NCBI RefSeq assembly: GCF_003418935.1
Contig: NZ_QVMT01000002.1
Coordinates: 62,001-126,000 of the forward strand
Length of the DNA stretch: 64,000 nt
Origin: Emticicia sp. C21
Lineage (GTDB): Bacteria; Bacteroidota; Bacteroidia; Cytophagales; Spirosomataceae
Direction: 5' to 3'
The translations under genes were made by a program, and so were the position numbers. A model generated the notes under the pieces. That model was not told where the DNA came from and ran no database searches. It saw only the letters and a program-made list of their open reading frames with translations. Shown here piece by piece: positions 60,376 through 64,000 of the stretch. Position 1 is the first letter of the stretch. Each line of letters begins with the position of its first letter.

Positions 60376-61512
60376 TTATTTGGCATTACCAAATAGATTA
60401 TCAATAATTACAGAACTTGTTTTCTCTAAATCTTCCTGACTTAAATTAGAGCCGGAAGGAAGACATAAGCCACGATTAAAAAGATTTTCAGAGGTATAAT
60501 TTCCATAGAAAGACATATCCTTAAATATTGGTTGCAAGTTCATCGGCTTCCATAAAGGACGAGCTTCAATATTCCATTTTGCTAAAACCAATCTTATCCT
60601 TTCACGTTCCTCGTAATTTTTAAATAGTACACAACTTAGCCAACGATTCGAAAAGAAATCACCAGATGGTTCGGGCAAAACTTCAATTGATGAAATGTTA
60701 TGAAATTGATTTACGTAGAATTCATAATTTGCTCGTCTCATGCTAATTCTGTCTTTTAATACTAACATTTGACCCCTTCCAATTCCGGCGCATATATTAC
60801 TCATTCTATAATTATACCCTATCTCTGAATGTTGATAGTGGGGTGCAGAGTCTCTGGCTTGCGTAGCTAAAAACCGGGCTTTTTCGATTAGTTTTTTTTC
60901 ACTTGAAACTAAAGCACCTCCGCCAGAGGTAGTAATAATTTTATTGCCATTAAATGAATAAATTCCAAAAAAACCAAATGTTCCAAGGTGTTGTCCTTTA
61001 AAAGTAGAACCTAATGCCTCTGCTGCATCTTCTATAAGTGGTATTTCATATTTATTTGCAATTGAGATTATCTCAAGAATTTGAGCTGGCATTCCATACA
61101 GATGGACCAAAATAATGGCTTTAGGTTTTTTCCCTTTTAATATTCTGTCTTGTATTGCCTCCTCTAAAAAATTTGGATCCATATTCCAAGTTTCTTTTTC
61201 CGAATCAATGAAAACTGGAGTAGCACCCTGATAAACAATGGGATTGCAGGTGGCGGAGAAAGTAAAGCTTGAACAAATAACCTCATCTCCAGCTTTTACT
61301 TTGAGCAATATTAGAGCCAAATGAATAGCTGCCGTACCGGAACTTAATGCAGCAGTATATGGTACATTTGTAAAATTACATATATCTTTTTCAAATCCGT
61401 CAACATTTGGTCCTAAAGGAGCTATCCAATTGGATTCAAATGCTTCTTTTACAAATTCAAATTCATTGCCACCCATATGGGGTGAGGAAAGCCATATTTT
61501 TTTTTCTTCCAT
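60376..61512 (-). CDS. PLP-dependent sugar aminotransferase (DegT/PglE-like)
   Basis: The frame begins at 61545, but ATG 61512 (MEEKKIWLSSPHMGGNE) matches the family start and avoids overlapping the upstream gene, giving 378 residues. The DegT/DnrJ/EryC1 fold is clear: FTNVPYTAALSSGTAAIHLAL, SSFTFSATCNPIVYQGATPVF, LIEDAAEALGSTFKG with the cofactor Asp, and FGIYSFNGNKIITTSGGG with the PLP Lys. It would aminate a 4-keto sugar made by the PglF-like enzyme. It is the last gene of the pglC-pglD-pglE order on the minus strand. The assignment to bacillosamine-type sugars is from context. Confidence 0.93.
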   Translation of the reverse strand: MEEKKIWLSSPHMGGNEFEFVKEAFESNWIAPLGPNVDGFEKDICNFTNVPYTAALSSGTAAIHLALILLKVKAGDEVICSSFTFSATCNPIVYQGATPVFIDSEKETWNMDPNFLEEAIQDRILKGKKPKAIILVHLYGMPAQILEIISIANKYEIPLIEDAAEALGSTFKGQHLGTFGFFGIYSFNGNKIITTSGGGALVSSEKKLIEKARFLATQARDSAPHYQHSEIGYNYRMSNICAGIGRGQMLVLKDRISMRRANYEFYVNQFHNISSIEVLPEPSGDFFSNRWLSCVLFKNYEERERIRLVLAKWNIEARPLWKPMNLQPIFKDMSFYGNYTSENLFNRGLCLPSGSNLSQEDLEKTSSVIIDNLFGNAK

Positions 61513-61513
61513 A

Positions 61514-62104
61514 CTACTTGATTCTTTTTGTTGGATTACCTGCAACTATTGCGTAATCAGGGATATCTCTAATTACAACTGAACCTGCGCCAACTATAAC
61601 TTCTTTGCCAATTTTAATACCTTGAATTACAACTGCTCCGGCGCCAACATGGGTGCCTTCTCCAATATGTACATTACCACATAATGTGGCGTTTGGAGAA
61701 ATATGGGCATAATCACTGACAAAACAATCGTGGTCAATGGTAGCGCCCGTGTTAACAATTACATGTTTTCCGATTTTTGAACCTCTCTGAATAATGGCGC
61801 TATGAAAAATAACAGTACCTTCACCTATTGCCAAAGTTCTATCTAAAATTGCTGATGGATGTATCACTTTTCCAAAAGAATGAGATATGGATTCACTAAT
61901 TCTTTTTCTGATTAGATTATTTCCTATAGAAATAATTAATGGGCTTACCTGGTATACTTTCGGATCATATTTTCCCATAATAGGATGACTATCCCAGTAC
62001 AGTACTTTCGGATCATCATCAAATAATCCAGTAATTTTTATTTCACATGCTTCTAAGCAGCTGCAAATTACTTTAGCATGTCCACTAGCTCCATATAATA
62101 GCAT
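61514..62104 (-). CDS. Sugar O/N-acetyltransferase (PglD/NeuD-like, left-handed beta-helix)
   Basis: A 196-residue protein. The N-terminal 70 residues form a nucleotide-sugar binding Rossmann-like part (LLYGASGHAKVICSCL), the rest is a left-handed beta-helix of hexapeptide repeats (AIGEGTVIFHSAIIQRGSKI, IGEGTHVGAGAVVIQ). The catalytic His lies in VNTGATIDHDC, as in PglD and NeuD. It would acetylate the amino group added by the aminotransferase next to it. Its stop nearly touches the start of the aminotransferase gene, and it lies 9 bp after the sugar transferase gene. Confidence 0.93.
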   Translation of the reverse strand: MLLYGASGHAKVICSCLEACEIKITGLFDDDPKVLYWDSHPIMGKYDPKVYQVSPLIISIGNNLIRKRISESISHSFGKVIHPSAILDRTLAIGEGTVIFHSAIIQRGSKIGKHVIVNTGATIDHDCFVSDYAHISPNATLCGNVHIGEGTHVGAGAVVIQGIKIGKEVIVGAGSVVIRDIPDYAIVAGNPTKRIK

Positions 62105-62113
62105 AAGTTAATT

Positions 62114-62716
62114 TTAATTTCCAGTAAACTTTTCCATAGTAGTAGTTGGAGAAGAATTAATTCCTTCTGATTTTAACACCTTTTTTAAAGTTAAGAGTGC
62201 TATTCTTAGGTCTAATTTTAGTGAAATATTCTCTACATACCAAATATCATATTCAAATTTCTGTGTCCATGATATATTATTACGTCCATTTACTTGCGCC
62301 CAACCTGTTATTCCCGGTTTTATTAGATGTCTTTTTTTTTGTGCTTGATTATATAATGCTAGATAGTCTATCAAAAGCGGTCTTGGTCCTATCAGACTCA
62401 TATCTCCTTTTAATACATTGATTAGCTGAGGAAACTCATCTAAAGAAGTCTTTCTGATAATTCTTCCAATTTTTGTTATCCGTTCTGAATCTGATAATAA
62501 CTCACCTTTTTCATCTCTTTTATCATTCATAGTCTTAAACTTAATTAATTTGAATACCTTTTCATCCTTTCCAGGTCTTAGTTGAAAAAAAAATGGATAG
62601 CCTTTATTTGCTATACTGAGTAATACTATTATTATGATTAAGACTGGTGAAAGACTTAAAAGAATCAGGGTCGCTAAGTTAAAATCTAGGAATGGTTTAA
62701 CTAATTTCAGATACAT
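62114..62716 (-). CDS. Phosphoglycosyl transferase, monotopic (PglC/WcaJ C-terminal type)
   Basis: A 200-residue protein of the bacterial sugar transferase family: one N-terminal membrane segment (LATLILLSLSPVLIIIIVL), KFKTMNDKRDEKGELL, then RKTSLDEFPQLINVLKGDM with the Asp-Glu dyad, SLIGPRPLL, and the C-terminal KPGITGWAQVNGRN. At 200 residues it is a minimal PglC-like enzyme without the extra helices of WcaJ. It puts a phosphosugar on undecaprenyl phosphate, the first membrane step. It overlaps the upstream GT4 gene by 10 bp, so both are co-expressed. Confidence 0.95.
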   Translation of the reverse strand: MYLKLVKPFLDFNLATLILLSLSPVLIIIIVLLSIANKGYPFFFQLRPGKDEKVFKLIKFKTMNDKRDEKGELLSDSERITKIGRIIRKTSLDEFPQLINVLKGDMSLIGPRPLLIDYLALYNQAQKKRHLIKPGITGWAQVNGRNNISWTQKFEYDIWYVENISLKLDLRIALLTLKKVLKSEGINSSPTTTMEKFTGN

Positions 62717-63942
62717 TGTTCAACTATCTTTATATATTTTTTGGCTAGTACACTTCTGTCAAAATATGTTTTTGCATATACATATCCATTGTTGCCTTGT
62801 TTTATAGCAATTTGTGGATTATTAAGATAATACCTTATTTTTTGTTCAAAATCAAATGCATTTTCGGGCTCAACAAATACACCTGCTTCAGCTTCTTCAA
62901 CTAAGGTTCTTGAAACACCATCAATGGCCATTAAAATTGGCTTCTTGCAGGACATATAATCAAAAGTTTTATTTGAGTAAACCGTTTTAAAAGTGTCATT
63001 TTTTTTCAAAACGGAGGTTCCCATATCAGAAGCTAGGATATATTTAAATATATCTTTTTTTGGAACAGAATCAATAAAACGAACATTTTTTAAGTTTCTA
63101 TTCTGAGCATCATTTATTAATCCTTGTTTCAGCATACCATCACCGATTAACATAAATAGTACATTTGTATCTGTTAATTTTTCAGCGGTATCAAGTATTT
63201 GAACTAAATGGTTTGCAACACCGTGCGCGCCTACATAAACTATGACAAAGTTATTGTCAATTCCCAAAGATTTCCGATAAGCTTTAACATCAAAATTCTC
63301 TACAAGACTTTCTGTCAAAGAAAAATCTGCCGCATTAGGAATATAACTAATCTTTGATTCAGAGACATTCTTTTTCTCGATTAGATTCTGCTTAAACGCA
63401 GGTGTAAGGACATTAATGAGTTTTGCCTTTTTATAAAGAAAAGATTCGAACCAATAAGCAAATTTAATGAGCGATTTATTCGTGAGCACGCCTGTATCAA
63501 TGGCAGATTCAGGCCATAAATCTCTTATTTCAAATATAAAGGGAGTTCTTTTTACTAAAGAAATTATATAGGCGGTAATACCTACAAACAATGGTGGAGA
63601 TGTAACTATTATTATATCAAATTTTCCACTTATTTTAAATAAACCGGCAAATGTACTAGAAAAAACGAAGGAGAAATACGCCCATAATCGACCAAGAAAA
63701 TTTACATTATAGGCTTCTGAAACATGGCAACGAACTACAATAATGTTTTTTTCAGGGTTTTCTTTTAAGAATATCTTTCTCTTATAGATATCACGTTTAA
63801 TTCCTTGGGTATAATCAACCATTCCTGAAAGAACTACTATTTCATTTTCAAGTTCAGACCAAGTCTTTGTTATTTCACTCCATCTTGAACCACCGGGTTC
63901 ATTAATTCCATTATAATATTGATGAATTAGTAATATTCTCAC
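62707..63942 (-). CDS. Family 4 glycosyltransferase (WbuB-like)
   Basis: A 411-residue GT-B protein. The N-terminus MRILLIHQYYNGINEPGGS (gap) RWSEITKTW is the acceptor-side start of WbuB-type enzymes. IIVTSPPLFVGITAYIIS is in the middle, and the donor side has IPNAADFSLTESL, FVIVYVGAHGVANHLVQ, LIGDGMLKQGL and the C-terminal YSNKTFDYMSCKKPILMAID. It would add the second sugar to the lipid-linked first sugar. It is the most upstream gene of the GT4-pglC-pglD-pglE run in this window; the operon may extend beyond the right edge. Confidence 0.92.
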   Translation of the reverse strand: MRILLIHQYYNGINEPGGSRWSEITKTWSELENEIVVLSGMVDYTQGIKRDIYKRKIFLKENPEKNIIVVRCHVSEAYNVNFLGRLWAYFSFVFSSTFAGLFKISGKFDIIIVTSPPLFVGITAYIISLVKRTPFIFEIRDLWPESAIDTGVLTNKSLIKFAYWFESFLYKKAKLINVLTPAFKQNLIEKKNVSESKISYIPNAADFSLTESLVENFDVKAYRKSLGIDNNFVIVYVGAHGVANHLVQILDTAEKLTDTNVLFMLIGDGMLKQGLINDAQNRNLKNVRFIDSVPKKDIFKYILASDMGTSVLKKNDTFKTVYSNKTFDYMSCKKPILMAIDGVSRTLVEEAEAGVFVEPENAFDFEQKIRYYLNNPQIAIKQGNNGYVYAKTYFDRSVLAKKYIKIVEQCI

Positions 63943-64000
63943 AGTTTATTATTTAATTTTAGCATTTTAAAATTTACCTATTTATATAAAATTTCTTTTC

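Noticed and set aside
1-64000. tRNA, rRNA and CRISPR arrays
   Set aside because: None recognised on either strand by eye. Small RNAs cannot be excluded without transcript data.

Overview
The window looks like a chromosomal segment from a low-GC member of the Bacteroidota, most likely a Cytophagales-type environmental bacterium. This is an inference from several signals seen together: a type IX secretion C-terminal domain (type B), DUF1800/DUF1501 secreted proteins, Wzi-type outer-membrane proteins, a Bacteroidota-style histidine kinase, a type 2 isoleucyl-tRNA synthetase, and no obvious Shine-Dalgarno sites.

Layout. (1) 1-7.6 kb, minus strand: rsmH followed by three GT2 glycosyltransferases, a polytopic membrane protein and an FAD-dependent oxidoreductase, then a terminator and a GT2 gene cut by the window edge. 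This reads as a surface-polysaccharide or lipid-glycosylation operon. (2) 7.8-23.4 kb, core and housekeeping genes: histidine kinase, alpha/beta hydrolase plus acyl-CoA dehydrogenase, a BamA-like outer-membrane protein, a lipoprotein, a collagen-like lipoprotein, an SRAP protein, an exported RraB-TPR protein, Hsp20, a Do-like protease, a Tat-exported class V aminotransferase and ileS. Clear intrinsic terminators separate most of them. (3) 23.6-38.8 kb: a graveyard of insertion sequences bracketed by two 56-bp imperfect direct repeats. It contains broken IS481, IS5 (two), IS982, IS110 and IS1 copies, an intact IS1595-type element with passenger genes, a pseudogenised NucA-type nuclease, and one large intact gene for a PL8 chondroitin/hyaluronan-type lyase. 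(4) 38.9-47.7 kb: an MBOAT O-acyltransferase with an SGNH-like partner, then a DUF1800-DUF1501-PA14 secreted trio. (5) 48.2-64 kb: surface-polysaccharide genes (a PglF-like dehydratase, two Wzi paralogues, and PglE-, PglD- and PglC-like proteins plus a GT4). Two secreted proteins (a T9SS type B protein and a head-repeat adhesin) and more IS debris lie between them.

How the genes fit together: the PglF/PglE/PglD/PglC set could make a UDP-diacetylbacillosamine-type sugar and load it on a lipid carrier. GT4 and GT2 enzymes could extend it, MBOAT/SGNH could acetylate it, and Wzi proteins could act at the outer membrane.

The most unusual signal is in the IS graveyard. Several unrelated transposase genes (IS1, IS5, IS982, IS110) each carry extra stretches of 14-18 bp. 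Removing these restores the reading frame and the family alignment. Six or so are strikingly GC-rich in this AT-rich DNA and share a core resembling CGGT-YNG-CCGC-Y-GC. They look like a dispersed family of GC-rich micro-insertions and are the main thing to check.
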